A stretch of 64,000 nt of DNA from assembly GCF_004345425.1 (NCBI RefSeq), contig NZ_SLVP01000001.1, forward strand, positions 372,001 through 436,000. Reading direction: 5' to 3'. The position numbers were made by a program, and so were the translations under genes. Within the stretch, counting starts at the first letter, position 1, and each line of letters opens with the position of its first letter. Below are positions 18,820-28,334 of this stretch, one piece after another. This DNA is from Paenibacillus sp. BK033 (GTDB lineage Bacteria; Bacillota; Bacilli; Paenibacillales; Paenibacillaceae). The notes under the pieces are model-generated. The model saw nothing but the letters and a program-made list of their open reading frames with translations. It had not been told where the DNA came from and searched no databases.

Positions 18820-19701
18820 ATGAACAAGGCTCTCAGAAATCCGTATACTTATATCGCGTTCATTCTACCAACGCTTGTATTGTACGCTTTGTTTTTTGTG
18901 TATCCGGTTATCGTATCGTTTGTTTACGGATTTTTTCAATGGGATGGCATAACGCAAAAGGTGTTTATCGGCCTGGACAATTTCACCCGGCTGTGGAAAG
19001 ACCATGTTTTCCTGAAATCGCTTGTTAACAATTTCTACTTTATGGCGTTCTCCCTGATCGTGAATATTCCGCTCGTCTTCCTTATCTCGATTCTGATCAG
19101 TAAGGTTGGCCGTATGCGTGACTTTTACAAGTCGGCCGTGTTTGTTCCCGTCGTCATCTCGACGGCAACGGTCGCTATATTGTTTGGCGTGTTGTACAAC
19201 TACGATTCGGGTCTAATCAACCAGTTCATCCGTCTTGTCGCTCCGGACAGCTGGGCGCGCGAATGGCTGTCGGATCCCAAGCTTGCCATGCTCTCCATCT
19301 TGCTTGCTAACGCTTGGCAGAATATCGGCTTCTTCATCGTTCTATGTCTGGCCGCTATCTTGAACATTCCGAAGGAAATCGTGGAAGCCTCCAAGATCGA
19401 CGGCATAAACGGCTGGAACGAGACTTGGCTCATTACGCTTCCGCTGATCCGTCCCGTGTTGTTCGTTATGCTGCTGCTTACGGTATCCGGCACGATGAAG
19501 GTGCTTGATATCGTTCAAATTATGACGAACGGCGGTCCGTTCCAGTCGACCGAGGTTATGTCCACGTACATGCTGAAGGTTGGCTTCCGTTCGATGGAGC
19601 TTGGTTACGGCAGCGCGATTGGCGTTACGATGTTTATTCTGATTCTCGTGCTTACGGGCATCCTGCAAAAACTGACGAAGCATGAGGAGGTGCAGTACTA
19701 A
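18820..19701 (+). CDS. Sugar ABC importer permease, MalF/UgpA type
   Basis: A 293-aa permease with six hydrophobic segments and the EAA loop IVEASKIDGINGWNETWLITLP. The ATG at 18820 is chosen because GGAAGCAGGAGG lies just upstream and the family N-terminus (MNKALRNPYTYIAFILP) begins there; the frame stays open back to 18775, but without a ribosome binding site. It overlaps the partner permease by one base. Confidence 0.92.
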   Translation: MNKALRNPYTYIAFILPTLVLYALFFVYPVIVSFVYGFFQWDGITQKVFIGLDNFTRLWKDHVFLKSLVNNFYFMAFSLIVNIPLVFLISILISKVGRMRDFYKSAVFVPVVISTATVAILFGVLYNYDSGLINQFIRLVAPDSWAREWLSDPKLAMLSILLANAWQNIGFFIVLCLAAILNIPKEIVEASKIDGINGWNETWLITLPLIRPVLFVMLLLTVSGTMKVLDIVQIMTNGGPFQSTEVMSTYMLKVGFRSMELGYGSAIGVTMFILILVLTGILQKLTKHEEVQY

Positions 19702-20558
19702 TGAATGCAGCGATTACGGGCCTGCGCAGAGGGAAGTTCTGGATTCACTTTTCCTTGATCGTGTACATTATCGCAACGCTATTCCCGCTTTTATGGCTGC
19801 TCCTGTCTTCCTTCAAGACGAGCCGCGAGATTACGGTTAATACCTGGGCCTTCCCGAAGCATTTCAACTTTGACAACTACCGGCAAGCCTGGGAGACGGC
19901 CAAAATCGGACTTTACGCCTTAAACAGCGTGAAAGTTACGGTCATCGCTTGTCTTGTAACGCTGCTCTTTGCGGCAATGACATCCTTTGCTTTGTCCCGC
20001 ATGAAATATTCCCGGATGAATAAAACGGTGTACCAGTTTATCCTGTTCGGATTGCTTGTCCCGCCGGGGGCGCTGTTCATTCCGCTGTACCGTTTGATCC
20101 AGCAAATGAGCCTAGGCGGCATCCATTTATACAATTCGCATTTTGGCCTTATTTTGGTATACTGCACATATGCATTGCCTATTACCGTATTTATTATTTA
20201 TGCATTTATGTTATCTATTCCCAGCGAGCTGGAAGAGGCGGGAATTATGGACGGGCTTACGGCCGGCGGCTTGTTCGTCAAGGTTGTATTGCCAATCTCC
20301 CTGCCGGCGCTCGTTACGGTAACGATTCTTAATTTTATCGGCAACTGGAATGAATACATTTTATCCCAATTATTTATAACATCCGAATCGCTTCGCACGC
20401 TTCCGACGGGTATGGCCAGCTTTAATGACGGCTACCGCACGAATTTTGCCGCTTTATCCGCTGCCGTTATTATGAGCATTATCCCGGTGCTTGTCGTGTA
20501 CTTCTTCTTGCAGAAGCAGATTATCGAGGGCATGACGGCGGGGAGCGTGAAGGGCTGA
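19701..20558 (+). CDS. Sugar ABC importer permease, MalG/UgpE type
   Basis: A 285-aa permease with six hydrophobic segments. The EAA loop is LEEAGIMDGLTAGGLFVKVVLP and the C-terminus is QKQIIEGMTAGSVKG. The start overlaps the upstream stop (TAATG), with GAGGAGG before it. It is followed after 24 bp by the histidine kinase, so transport and sensing genes appear to be one transcript. Confidence 0.92.
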   Translation: MNAAITGLRRGKFWIHFSLIVYIIATLFPLLWLLLSSFKTSREITVNTWAFPKHFNFDNYRQAWETAKIGLYALNSVKVTVIACLVTLLFAAMTSFALSRMKYSRMNKTVYQFILFGLLVPPGALFIPLYRLIQQMSLGGIHLYNSHFGLILVYCTYALPITVFIIYAFMLSIPSELEEAGIMDGLTAGGLFVKVVLPISLPALVTVTILNFIGNWNEYILSQLFITSESLRTLPTGMASFNDGYRTNFAALSAAVIMSIIPVLVVYFFLQKQIIEGMTAGSVKG

Positions 20559-20582
20559 GGATGACCGGAAGGGGCCCGCTAG

Positions 20583-22403
20583 ATGAACTTGAGACCGAAA
20601 CTGATGCTTGCTTTTATTTTTCTGGTTGTGGTTCCCATGATTGGGCTTGGCATCGTGTCTTTTCTCAATACGGAAACCGTGCTGGAGAAAAAATACAGCG
20701 AGCAGACCGAGATCTCTCTCAAGGCTGTCGGAGGGAATATCAAGTACTTCTTCAAGGAGCTTGATCAGCTCTCCGACGGAAATTTAACGAGCTCCGAGGT
20801 GCAGGACACGCTGAATTACACGAAATATTACTCCAGCGATGATGCCAGCACCCTGATTGCGATTAACCAATCCGAGAAGGAAATGAAACGGATTCTGTTC
20901 CAGCATCCGGCTGTCAGCTTTGTTGTGCTGTACGCGTTGGATGGCACGATGTTCCGCGCCTTCCGCAATGACCCGACAACGTTCCGGCCGATTGCCTTCG
21001 AGGCGTTAAAGGACCAGCCCCTATATAATGAGACGATTAAATTGGGAGGCCGTCCGAAATGGATTGGCCCATACGAGCATCAAGAGCTGACGGGGGTGGA
21101 GCCGCCGCTGTTTACCCAGCTCAGACTTGTCAAGGATTACGAAACGCTTGCGGATCTTGGCCTTATGATTACGCAATACAAGACTGAAGAGGTCTACACG
21201 ATGCTGAATACCTTCCTTAATCCGGAGGCGGAGGGCCCGAATTCCAGGTACGTCATCGTAAATTCCGAAGGACTGGTGATGCTGGACAGCAGCAAGCATT
21301 TCGAAGGGACCAACATATCGGAATATTCCAGCGCTTTACCGCAAAACACGGCCGATTATTCCAGCGCGAGACTGCGTTTTAACGGGGAGGACAGCCTAGT
21401 CTCTTCCTATAATCTCGGCTTTAACGGCTGGGTGCTCGTATCCGTCAAATCATGGGATATGCTGACGAACGAGAACGAGCGTTTCGTTCAATGGATCGGG
21501 ATGATTACGATCCTATGCCTTCTGTCGGCCATTCTGTTTAATATCTTTTTTGTGAACCGGGTCGCGAAGAGCATCATTAAGGTCGTTCGCAAAATGCGTC
21601 TCGTTGAGCAAGGCCTCCTCGATATCCGCGTTAACGCGCAGGGCAAGGACGAGACGGTGCTGCTCGCCAACAGCTTCAACAGCATGGTGCAGCGGATTGG
21701 CGATCTGCTCACGGAGGTGCGAACGGAGCAAGAGCGCAAGCAGCATGCCGAGATGATGCTGATGCAGGCGCAGATCAAGCCGCATTTCCTGTTTAATACG
21801 CTGGAGTCCATTAATGCGCTCGCCGCCCAGAATGAAGGCGGGAAGATTATGATGATGGTGCGGCGGCTCAGCAACCTGCTGCGCACAAGCATGCATCATA
21901 GCGAAGAGATTTTCCTCAGCCAGGAAATCGAGCATGTCCGCAGTTACCTGGAAATCCAGAAGTACAGGTTCGAGGATTTATTTACTTACGAATTAAACGT
22001 ATCGGAAGAAGCGTTTGACTATTCGATTCTTAAGCTGACGCTTCAGCCGCTTGTTGAGAATAGCATTCAGCATGGCTTTGAGGGATTGGAAGACGGGGCC
22101 GGAATCATCACGATTGAGGTCGCCGTGGAAGCCCATCAGATTGTCATTACGGTCAGCGATAACGGACATGGCATGAATGAGCAGACGCTCAGAAAGTTTT
22201 CCGAGCGGGAGCAGCAGCAGCCAAGCGGGAAACGGCGCAATGCCGCAGAGCTTGGAGAACGGCGGGGACTAGGGCTCCGCAATGTGGCGGATCGCCTTCG
22301 CATTCATTATGGTCCATCTTACGGATTAAGGATTTGCAGCGCGGAAGGATATGGCACGGTTATACGCTGCACCATTCCGAAAAACAGAGGTGAACGATTA
22401 TGA
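20583..22403 (+). CDS. Sensor histidine kinase (YesM-like)
   Basis: A 606-aa membrane kinase. TM1 is about residues 8-28, the extracytoplasmic sensor extends to about 300, and TM2 is about 303-322. A HAMP linker runs to about 375, with H401 in QIKPHFLFNTLESI. The HATPase domain has N-box LVENSIQHGF and G motifs SDNGHGM and RRGLGLRNVADRL. It is coupled to the regulator at 22400 by a 4-base overlap. It probably senses the ligand of the preceding importer. The N-terminus starts at ATG after GGAAGGGG. Confidence 0.93.
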   Translation: MNLRPKLMLAFIFLVVVPMIGLGIVSFLNTETVLEKKYSEQTEISLKAVGGNIKYFFKELDQLSDGNLTSSEVQDTLNYTKYYSSDDASTLIAINQSEKEMKRILFQHPAVSFVVLYALDGTMFRAFRNDPTTFRPIAFEALKDQPLYNETIKLGGRPKWIGPYEHQELTGVEPPLFTQLRLVKDYETLADLGLMITQYKTEEVYTMLNTFLNPEAEGPNSRYVIVNSEGLVMLDSSKHFEGTNISEYSSALPQNTADYSSARLRFNGEDSLVSSYNLGFNGWVLVSVKSWDMLTNENERFVQWIGMITILCLLSAILFNIFFVNRVAKSIIKVVRKMRLVEQGLLDIRVNAQGKDETVLLANSFNSMVQRIGDLLTEVRTEQERKQHAEMMLMQAQIKPHFLFNTLESINALAAQNEGGKIMMMVRRLSNLLRTSMHHSEEIFLSQEIEHVRSYLEIQKYRFEDLFTYELNVSEEAFDYSILKLTLQPLVENSIQHGFEGLEDGAGIITIEVAVEAHQIVITVSDNGHGMNEQTLRKFSEREQQQPSGKRRNAAELGERRGLGLRNVADRLRIHYGPSYGLRICSAEGYGTVIRCTIPKNRGERL

Positions 22404-24022
22404 ACGGCAAAGTATTGCTCGTAGACGATGAACCGCACATTACCCGCAATCTCGAGAAGGTTATTCCTTGGGAAATGCTTGGTTTGACCGTTGGCGGAAC
22501 GGCGAAAAACGGGATGGAGGCTCTTGAACTCCTGGAATCGGAGTCGTTCGACCTCGTGTTATGCGATATTCGGATGCCGGTTATGGACGGGCTGGAGCTT
22601 GTCAGGCATATTCGGGAAAAAGGGACGGAAAGCGACATTATTATGCTGTCCGGCTATCAGGATTTCGCCTATACCCGGGCGGCTATTCAATACGGCGTAA
22701 AGGATTATGTCTTAAAGCCTATTCCTTATGACGAATTAACGGGAGTTATTGCCCGGGTAATGGCTAATCAGCGCCAGAAGAAGAAGCAGCAAAGCGAGGA
22801 GCAGCAAAAGATTGGCCGTATGATCGATCTAGCGAGCGAGAAGGTTTTGTATGATATTTTGATGGATTACACCGAAGTAACAAGCGGCAATTGGCTGTTT
22901 AACGGGGAAGAGCAGGAGCTGGATAAGAAGTATGTGCTGATCGTGCTTGATCTCGACGTCAGCTCGGAGCGGACGAAGGATTGGCGGGAATGGTCGGACA
23001 AGGAGCGGAAGCTGTGGAACTTCGCGGTGTGCAATGTCCTGCGGGAGAGGCTTCAGCAGAACGGTCTTCATCATGCGGTTATCCAAATCCGCGACGGCGA
23101 ATGGTGCGTGCTTATCGAATGCGAGAAGACGCTACCCTATAATTTGAAGCAGATTACGCTCTGGACGGAGCTGCTGCTCACGGCGGTGAAAAATCACGTC
23201 AAGTTATCGCTCTATGCCGGTATTTACCGGGATTATGCGGATATCAAGGCATTGTCGCAGGCTTATAAAATGGTACAGCAGGGCATGCAGCTTACGCCGG
23301 TACAAGAACAGATTTGCGTCTACCCGAACGATTGTGCAGGTGCTTCGAGAGAGGACCAGGCTTTCTGGGATACTTCCGAGAAGCTCATAGGGGCAGTTAA
23401 ACGCGGCGATACGTCGGTTGTTGACGAGGAGCTCAAGCATCTGACCGCCCAGCTGCAGATGATGAACGAAACCTCGCTTGGCCGTTTTAAGCCGATGCTT
23501 CACTTCTTTGTGCTCAACCTGATGCGCGAGACGAAGGAAATGGGAATTTTTTCGCGCGAGCAGGAGGATCTATTATGGCTGAAGCTGGACCGGAGGTTTG
23601 GCATTAAGGATCTGCTGTCGGTCATCCTGCAGGTGACCAAGGCCGTTGCCGAGAAATCGACGGACAAGAAAAAACAGTCCGAACGCTCGATGGCGGAAGC
23701 CAAGGCGTTTCTCGGCCGCAATCTGTACCGGGATTTGAGCGTAGAGGAAGCGGCGACTCATGTCGGTTTAAGCACTTCTTATTTCAGCCTGCTATTCAAA
23801 CAAACCTATAACGAAACCTTTATTGAATACGTAACCCGAGAACGGATGGAGAAGGCGAAGTCGCTTCTCGCCGATACGATGAAGAGTATCGCGCAGATCG
23901 CCAAGGAAGTGGGTTATGCGGAGCGGCGGTATTTTACGAAGGTCTTTATGAAATATACCGGGGAGAACCCGACGGATTACCGGAGCAGGCATCAGCAGGT
24001 TCAGGAGGAGCGGGAAAGCTAG
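22400..24022 (+). CDS. AraC-type response regulator (YesN-like)
   Basis: A 540-aa regulator. The receiver domain has the acidic pair D9-D10, phospho-acceptor D56 (VLCDIRMP) and K106 (VLKPIP). A divergent linker follows, then paired AraC helix-turn-helix motifs near the C-terminus (VEEAATHVGLSTSYFS, IAQIAKEVGYAERRYF). It is the partner of the kinase at 20583. The probable targets are the promoter before 17145 and its own operon. Confidence 0.93.
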   Translation: MNGKVLLVDDEPHITRNLEKVIPWEMLGLTVGGTAKNGMEALELLESESFDLVLCDIRMPVMDGLELVRHIREKGTESDIIMLSGYQDFAYTRAAIQYGVKDYVLKPIPYDELTGVIARVMANQRQKKKQQSEEQQKIGRMIDLASEKVLYDILMDYTEVTSGNWLFNGEEQELDKKYVLIVLDLDVSSERTKDWREWSDKERKLWNFAVCNVLRERLQQNGLHHAVIQIRDGEWCVLIECEKTLPYNLKQITLWTELLLTAVKNHVKLSLYAGIYRDYADIKALSQAYKMVQQGMQLTPVQEQICVYPNDCAGASREDQAFWDTSEKLIGAVKRGDTSVVDEELKHLTAQLQMMNETSLGRFKPMLHFFVLNLMRETKEMGIFSREQEDLLWLKLDRRFGIKDLLSVILQVTKAVAEKSTDKKKQSERSMAEAKAFLGRNLYRDLSVEEAATHVGLSTSYFSLLFKQTYNETFIEYVTRERMEKAKSLLADTMKSIAQIAKEVGYAERRYFTKVFMKYTGENPTDYRSRHQQVQEERES

Positions 24023-24047
24023 TTTAGCGGGGAAAGAGGGGACGGTA

Positions 24048-25655
24048 ATGGGAGAGTATAATTGGAATGGCTGGTCGCTGCGGGAGAAGGTCGGACAGCT
24101 GTTTGTATTCGGATTTCACGGCTATGAACCTACGGAAGAGATTACTTCGTTAATTGAAAAGTATGGCATCGGCGGAACGATCTACTTCGGACGTAATGTG
24201 CGCGATGCGAAGCAGGTTCATCAGCTATCCAGCTCGCTGAAGGGCATTGCCGATCGCGCGGGCAGGCCGAACATGCTTGTGGCGATTGATCAGGAAGGCG
24301 GCATGGTGGCGCGTATTGTGGAAGGCGTGACGCTGATGCCCGGCAATATGGCGCTTGGAGCAACGGGTTCGGCTGAGGGAGCAGGCGAGACTGCCCGCAT
24401 ATGCGGCGAAGAGCTTCGCTTGTTAGGCGTTACGATGAACTATGCGCCATGTCTCGACGTTAATAACAATCCGGATAATCCGGTTATTAATGTCCGTTCT
24501 TACGGAGACCGGGCGCAAATCGTAAGCGAGCTGGGGAAAGCTGCCCTGCTTGGTTATCAGGCGTCGAAGGTAGCGGCAACGGTAAAGCATTTTCCGGGCC
24601 ATGGCGATACCTCGGTAGACTCCCATCATGATTTGCCCGTGCTGCCTCATAGCCGGGAGCGGCTGGATGCGATTGAGCTTGCGCCGTTTCGCGCGGCAAT
24701 CGCGGCGGGAACCGCGGCTATTATGACGGCGCATGTCTGCCTGCCGGCTCTCGATCCGTCAGGGAAGCCTTCGACTTTGTCCCAGCCGGTATTAACCGGG
24801 TTACTGCGTGGGGAGCTTGGCTATAATGGGGTTATCGTCACCGATTGCCTCGAGATGGATGCCATCGACAAATTTTACGGTCCGGCGAATGGCGCGGTCC
24901 AGGCGATCCAAGCCGGAGCGGACATGGTTCTCGTCAGCCATACGCATGAAAAACAGGTAGCTGCGCTTGAGGCCGTGGTGGCTGCGGTTGAGAGCGGCGA
25001 GCTATCCGAGGAGCGGATTAACGAATCGCTCGCGAGAGTAATGCGGCTGAAACAAGACTATGAGATCGACGCACCCCTCTTGGCATGGAACGATGTTCAG
25101 TCGAAGCTTGCGACTTCCGCAAGCCAAGCGGCAGCCCGGAAGTGGAGCGAAGCGTCTGCAACCCTGGTGAAGAATGAAGACTCGTTGCTTCCGCTTCGCA
25201 GGGAAGGCCGTACGCTTGTGCTGTGGCCGGACATCAAGCCGGTATCGGTTGCCGATGAGATGTTAGCCGGAGACGGTACGCTTGGGGACTATCTGAAGGG
25301 CCGCCTTGATCAAGTCGAGGAGCGTTCCATGAGCGGATCGGATCCGCTTTCCGGTCTGGATGCGTTCGAACAGATTGTCGTTGTAACCTATGATGCAACC
25401 AAACATAAGGTTGAGCGCGAGATCGCCGGGCAGGTCATTAAGCTGGCAGCCGACCGCACCGTTGCGGTTTCCGTCCGCAACCCGCTTGATCTGAAGGTAT
25501 ATCCGGATGCTAAGGCTTATCTGGCCGTGTACGAATGCCGTCCGCTTGCCCTTGAATCGGCAGCTAAAGTACTGACCGGCGAGCTGAAGCCAACCGGCGC
25601 GCTGCCGCTTGAGCTATCCGCGCAATACCCGTTTGGCTGGAATATACCGCTGTAA
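24048..25655 (+). CDS. nagZ: GH3 beta-N-acetylglucosaminidase, NagZ-like
   Basis: A 535-aa GH3 enzyme. The (beta/alpha)8 domain carries the NagZ signature at 180-195: KHFPGHGDTSVDSHHD, in which D191 and H193 form the Asp-His acid/base dyad typical of this subgroup. D266 (TDCLEMD) is the expected nucleophile. A second domain runs from about 345 to the end. Family members remove non-reducing GlcNAc from chitobiose or muropeptides, some by phosphorolysis. There is no signal peptide, so it acts in the cytosol on imported material, in contrast to the secreted B. subtilis NagZ. It lies 25 bp after the regulator in the same operon. Confidence 0.88.
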   Translation: MGEYNWNGWSLREKVGQLFVFGFHGYEPTEEITSLIEKYGIGGTIYFGRNVRDAKQVHQLSSSLKGIADRAGRPNMLVAIDQEGGMVARIVEGVTLMPGNMALGATGSAEGAGETARICGEELRLLGVTMNYAPCLDVNNNPDNPVINVRSYGDRAQIVSELGKAALLGYQASKVAATVKHFPGHGDTSVDSHHDLPVLPHSRERLDAIELAPFRAAIAAGTAAIMTAHVCLPALDPSGKPSTLSQPVLTGLLRGELGYNGVIVTDCLEMDAIDKFYGPANGAVQAIQAGADMVLVSHTHEKQVAALEAVVAAVESGELSEERINESLARVMRLKQDYEIDAPLLAWNDVQSKLATSASQAAARKWSEASATLVKNEDSLLPLRREGRTLVLWPDIKPVSVADEMLAGDGTLGDYLKGRLDQVEERSMSGSDPLSGLDAFEQIVVVTYDATKHKVEREIAGQVIKLAADRTVAVSVRNPLDLKVYPDAKAYLAVYECRPLALESAAKVLTGELKPTGALPLELSAQYPFGWNIPL

Positions 25656-25663
25656 AATGGAAC

Positions 25664-25706
25664 CGCCCCTGAATCTCGTCGCGGCAGACGATCAGGGGCG
25701 TTTTTT
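25664..25706 (+). terminator. Rho-independent terminator after the GH3 gene
   Basis: CGCCCCTGA (25664-25672) and TCAGGGGCG (25692-25700) form the stem and six T residues follow. Confidence 0.9.
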
Positions 25707-25856
25707 GTTATGAAGTAATAAGACGATGTTTTGGGTATCCTAAAAACCGAATTCCGCACGAATGAGATGCACTGATTTAAACTGATTTAAACCTTGAGCG
25801 TGTGTTTTCAACGGGTATGCAGTTTTTCGATTCGAATATTGAATGGAGGATCATCG

Positions 25857-26399
25857 ATGAAAATACTGGTCATTGTCACTCATCCCAATATGGAGAACTC
25901 GCGCGTAAATAAGGCATGGCGTGATGAATTGCAAAAACAAAAAGACATTACAGTCCATGAACTGTACGCAACCTACCCCGATGGGAAAATAGATGTTGCA
26001 AATGAACAAAAACTGATCGAATCCCACGACAGAATCATATTGCAATATCCATTTTACTGGTACAACATGCCTCCGCTTTTAAAAAAGTGGATGGATGACG
26101 TTTTGCAATACGGTTGGGCATACGGACCGGATGGCAGTAAAACAGCCGGGAAAGAATTCGGAGTGGCAATCTCGACCTATGGTACCGAAGAGTCCTACCA
26201 AGCCAGTGGGTTTAATCGGTTTACGCTTCAAGAGCTATTGCGCCCGGTTGAAGCTTCGGCTCGCTTTATCAGCGCGGAATATCTGCCTCATTTTTCATTA
26301 AACGACACCTCGAATCTTACGGATGAACGACTTGCTCAGAGCAAGACCGATTATATTCAACATATTCGAAGCGTAAAGCCTTTAATGGTCCACAGCTAA
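25857..26399 (+). CDS. NAD(P)H-dependent flavodoxin-fold oxidoreductase
   Basis: A 180-aa member of the NAD(P)H quinone reductase / YwrO-Kef ancillary family. The N-terminus MKILVIVTHPNMENSRVN is the FMN phosphate-binding segment. The central motif YPFYWYNMPPLLKKWMDDVLQYGWAYG is diagnostic for the family. It performs two-electron reduction of quinones or related acceptors in the cytosol. The ATG at 25857 has GGAGG in front; an earlier ATG at 25794 is in frame but lacks a ribosome binding site. It is monocistronic, with its own terminator. Confidence 0.9.
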   Translation: MKILVIVTHPNMENSRVNKAWRDELQKQKDITVHELYATYPDGKIDVANEQKLIESHDRIILQYPFYWYNMPPLLKKWMDDVLQYGWAYGPDGSKTAGKEFGVAISTYGTEESYQASGFNRFTLQELLRPVEASARFISAEYLPHFSLNDTSNLTDERLAQSKTDYIQHIRSVKPLMVHS

Positions 26400-26408
26400 A
26401 AAATGCGC

Positions 26409-26441
26409 AAACAACCCTTCACTTGTCATGAAGGGTTGTTT
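26409..26441 (+). terminator. Hairpin after the oxidoreductase gene
   Basis: AAACAACCCTTC (26409-26420) pairs perfectly with GAAGGGTTGTTT (26430-26441). The stem ends in T residues although no long T tract follows. Confidence 0.75.
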
Positions 26442-26681
26442 AACGTTTCCTTCAACCCTTTATCCCTATGAGGAAAACTCCGTCAAAGAGTGACTACAGA
26501 AAGCATTGGAAACGATATAGTGCCGGTAAGCTAGTGATTCAAACTCCGTTCTAGAGGTTATTTGTTTAGAAAAGAAGCAGCATTCAACGTATCATTCCTT
26601 ATTCGTTTTGCATGATGCGAATGAAAAAAACCAAGCGTGTCGTTTCATTATTTTGATACCGCCTAAAGCTAGGCCTTGTTG
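26442..26681. other. Spacer with no recognised gene
   Basis: About 240 bases with stop codons in all frames of interest and no protein-like ORF. No clear promoter was recognised. It leads into the hairpin at 26682. Confidence 0.5.
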
Positions 26682-26726
26682 AACACTTGCTCCTTTTTGT
26701 CGGTCCATGGAGCAAGTGTTTTATTT
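26682..26726 (+). terminator. Perfect 12-bp hairpin with T-rich tail before small gene
   Basis: AACACTTGCTCC (26682-26693) and GGAGCAAGTGTT (26709-26720) pair over 12 bp and are followed by TTATTTTGTTT. The hairpin lies 40 bases before the start at 26766, so it is either the end of an unseen short transcript or an attenuator of the small-protein genes. Confidence 0.65.
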
Positions 26727-26765
26727 TGTTTGGAATACGTTATTAATCATATGGGGGGATTTTCG

Positions 26766-26930
26766 ATGAACAAACAATCATTGGATTTTATTAAACAAAC
26801 ACTAGAAGGGTTAAAGGAAAGGACAGCTTCCGTACTGGAGGAGGGACTCATTGAACACGTTATTTTGATGCTGGACAGGAAGTACCCGGCGCATCTCCTG
26901 GAGGAAGCCGGTTTTAAAAACCGAAATTAG
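26766..26930 (+). CDS. Small protein of unknown function
   Basis: A 54-aa protein, largely charged and helical (LDFIKQTLEGLKERTASVLEEGLIEHVILMLDRKYP). The ATG at 26766 has GGGGGG ten bases upstream. An upstream in-frame start at 26676 would place coding sequence across the 26682 hairpin and is rejected. It is followed after 33 bp by another small gene. No family is recognised. Confidence 0.65.
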   Translation: MNKQSLDFIKQTLEGLKERTASVLEEGLIEHVILMLDRKYPAHLLEEAGFKNRN

Positions 26931-26963
26931 ACGAATTCATTTATCGAAGAAGGAGGGCTTGGA

Positions 26964-27314
26964 ATGTCTTCTAAAAAAACATTATACGTTTCCGTATCCA
27001 ATAAAAGTCTTGATGCGGAAGCTTCCATGAATGAACAGCTTGAGGTCCGGGGGACAGCGGAGGAGCTCGAAGAGCTGCGTCGAATGCTTGAGCGACTAAA
27101 GAAGGACGATGAAGCGACCCAATTCAGAGCCCCGATTCCGTATAAATCCGCCGATCACGATAAAGCAACGGATCAGTTTAACGGTGATCTGCTCAAGCTC
27201 TATCAAGCAATCTACAAATTGGGAACGGACGAGACGAAGGCTCATATTCATGATAGGAACATACTTAATAAGCTGCAAAATACCGATTACGAATATCCCG
27301 GCTACGAGCGTTAA
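26964..27314 (+). CDS. Hypothetical protein, 116 aa
   Basis: A soluble 116-aa protein. A central acidic/basic heptad-like helix (GTAEELEELRRMLERLKKDD) is followed by a region rich in polar residues (YKSADHDKATDQFNGDLLKLYQ). No transmembrane segment or signal is visible. The ribosome binding site AAGGAGGG is strong. It is probably co-transcribed with the 54-aa gene and ends at a terminator shared with the opposite gene. The function is unknown. Confidence 0.75.
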   Translation: MSSKKTLYVSVSNKSLDAEASMNEQLEVRGTAEELEELRRMLERLKKDDEATQFRAPIPYKSADHDKATDQFNGDLLKLYQAIYKLGTDETKAHIHDRNILNKLQNTDYEYPGYER

Positions 27315-27327
27315 CAAAGACCGAAAA

Positions 27328-27353
27328 AAGCCTTCCGTCTCGACGGGAGGCTT
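27328..27353. terminator. Bidirectional terminator between convergent genes
   Basis: AAGCCTTCCGT (27328-27338) pairs with ACGGGAGGCTT (27343-27353). The T tract is best on the minus strand (six A residues at 27324-27329), so it mainly serves the gene at 27384. Confidence 0.8.
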
Positions 27354-27383
27354 GTTAGCTTATACGGTGTAGAGCTATTTTAG

Positions 27384-28088
27384 TTATTTGAGTACGATAG
27401 GTTTTGAAGGTACCCAAACCAAATCATGGAGTCTGTTCTGCACGATTGAAACATAGGTAACGGCTGATTTCGGCAGTTCATGGTAAATGATCTGATATTT
27501 AATTGTTTGATTAGCCGGAACCGAATCGGGCCCAACGATTTCATACCTCTGATTATTAAAATCAAATTCTTCCGTTGCGTCCTCTAATTCTATATACAAA
27601 TTCGGTTTGAAATTAAATTCCTTTTCGGATTTGTTCAACACGCTAATCGTTAAAACAGCAGCAGCTTGGCCTTCGACGGTTTCTTTGTTTACCGAGCCAA
27701 CGATAAATTCGATGCCTTTATGAAATAATTGAGGTTTTCCGAATCCGCTGTAAAAGGTAACCTGTACGTCATGGTAGGGAACCGGATTAGGATCCTCGAC
27801 AGCTGGTTCAGGGATTCGTTCAACAGAAATATCTTTCTTGTTATTATCAGAAAAAAGAATCTGGGCATCGAATGCGGCCGCCACTTCCCTAAGCGGAACA
27901 TACGTAGAATTGTTATATAGGATTGGCTTGCTGACAACCAATTTCCCATTTAACGCAACGGAAACATCCGGATCCAAATAAGCCTTAATTTCTTTCAGTT
28001 TGCCCGAGGCGCTTGCCGCGGTTGTAAACACGAATAAGGTTATAAAAAAGCTAATGATTAACTTCTTAGAGGCATTCAACTGCTTCAC
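27384..28088 (-). CDS. Secreted stalk-domain (copper amine oxidase N-terminal) protein
   Basis: A 234-aa exported protein. A signal peptide (about residues 8-28, ending near ASASG) is followed by a copper amine oxidase N-terminal-like stalk domain (VSVALNGKLVVSKPILYNNSTYVPLREVAAAFDA). A beta-rich C-terminal domain of about 120 residues has no recognised name. Stalk domains are common on Paenibacillus surface proteins and are thought to anchor or space other domains. The predicted start is a GTG at 28088 with only a weak AAGAAAAGAG ribosome binding site, so the exact start is uncertain. It is divergent from rarD. Confidence 0.82.
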   Translation of the reverse strand: MKQLNASKKLIISFFITLFVFTTAASASGKLKEIKAYLDPDVSVALNGKLVVSKPILYNNSTYVPLREVAAAFDAQILFSDNNKKDISVERIPEPAVEDPNPVPYHDVQVTFYSGFGKPQLFHKGIEFIVGSVNKETVEGQAAAVLTISVLNKSEKEFNFKPNLYIELEDATEEFDFNNQRYEIVGPDSVPANQTIKYQIIYHELPKSAVTYVSIVQNRLHDLVWVPSKPIVLK

Positions 28089-28268
28089 TCTTTTCTTATA
28101 ATAGTAAAGGCTCGGTCGCGCAAATGGATGAAACGTCTTACAATAGTTCGATCATTCGCTTTACTTTCCTGCGTATCATCTCTATTCATGTAAAAATTTA
28201 TTAAATAGAGAAATACAAGGGCGTCCTGGCGAGAACATGGTCGCTTTCCTTATGACCAATTTTTTCCT

Positions 28269-28297
28269 TTGTTTAATCGCGGATCGAGGTGTATAAT
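28269..28297 (+). promoter_or_regulatory. Candidate sigma-A promoter of rarD
   Basis: TTGTTT (28269-28274), a 17-base spacer and TATAAT (28292-28297), 38 bases before the start codon. The -35 box matches 3 of 6 positions and the -10 box 6 of 6. Confidence 0.5.
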
Positions 28298-28334
28298 CCG
28301 TTCAGACATTGGAGTAAGAAGTGAGGAATTGGTT

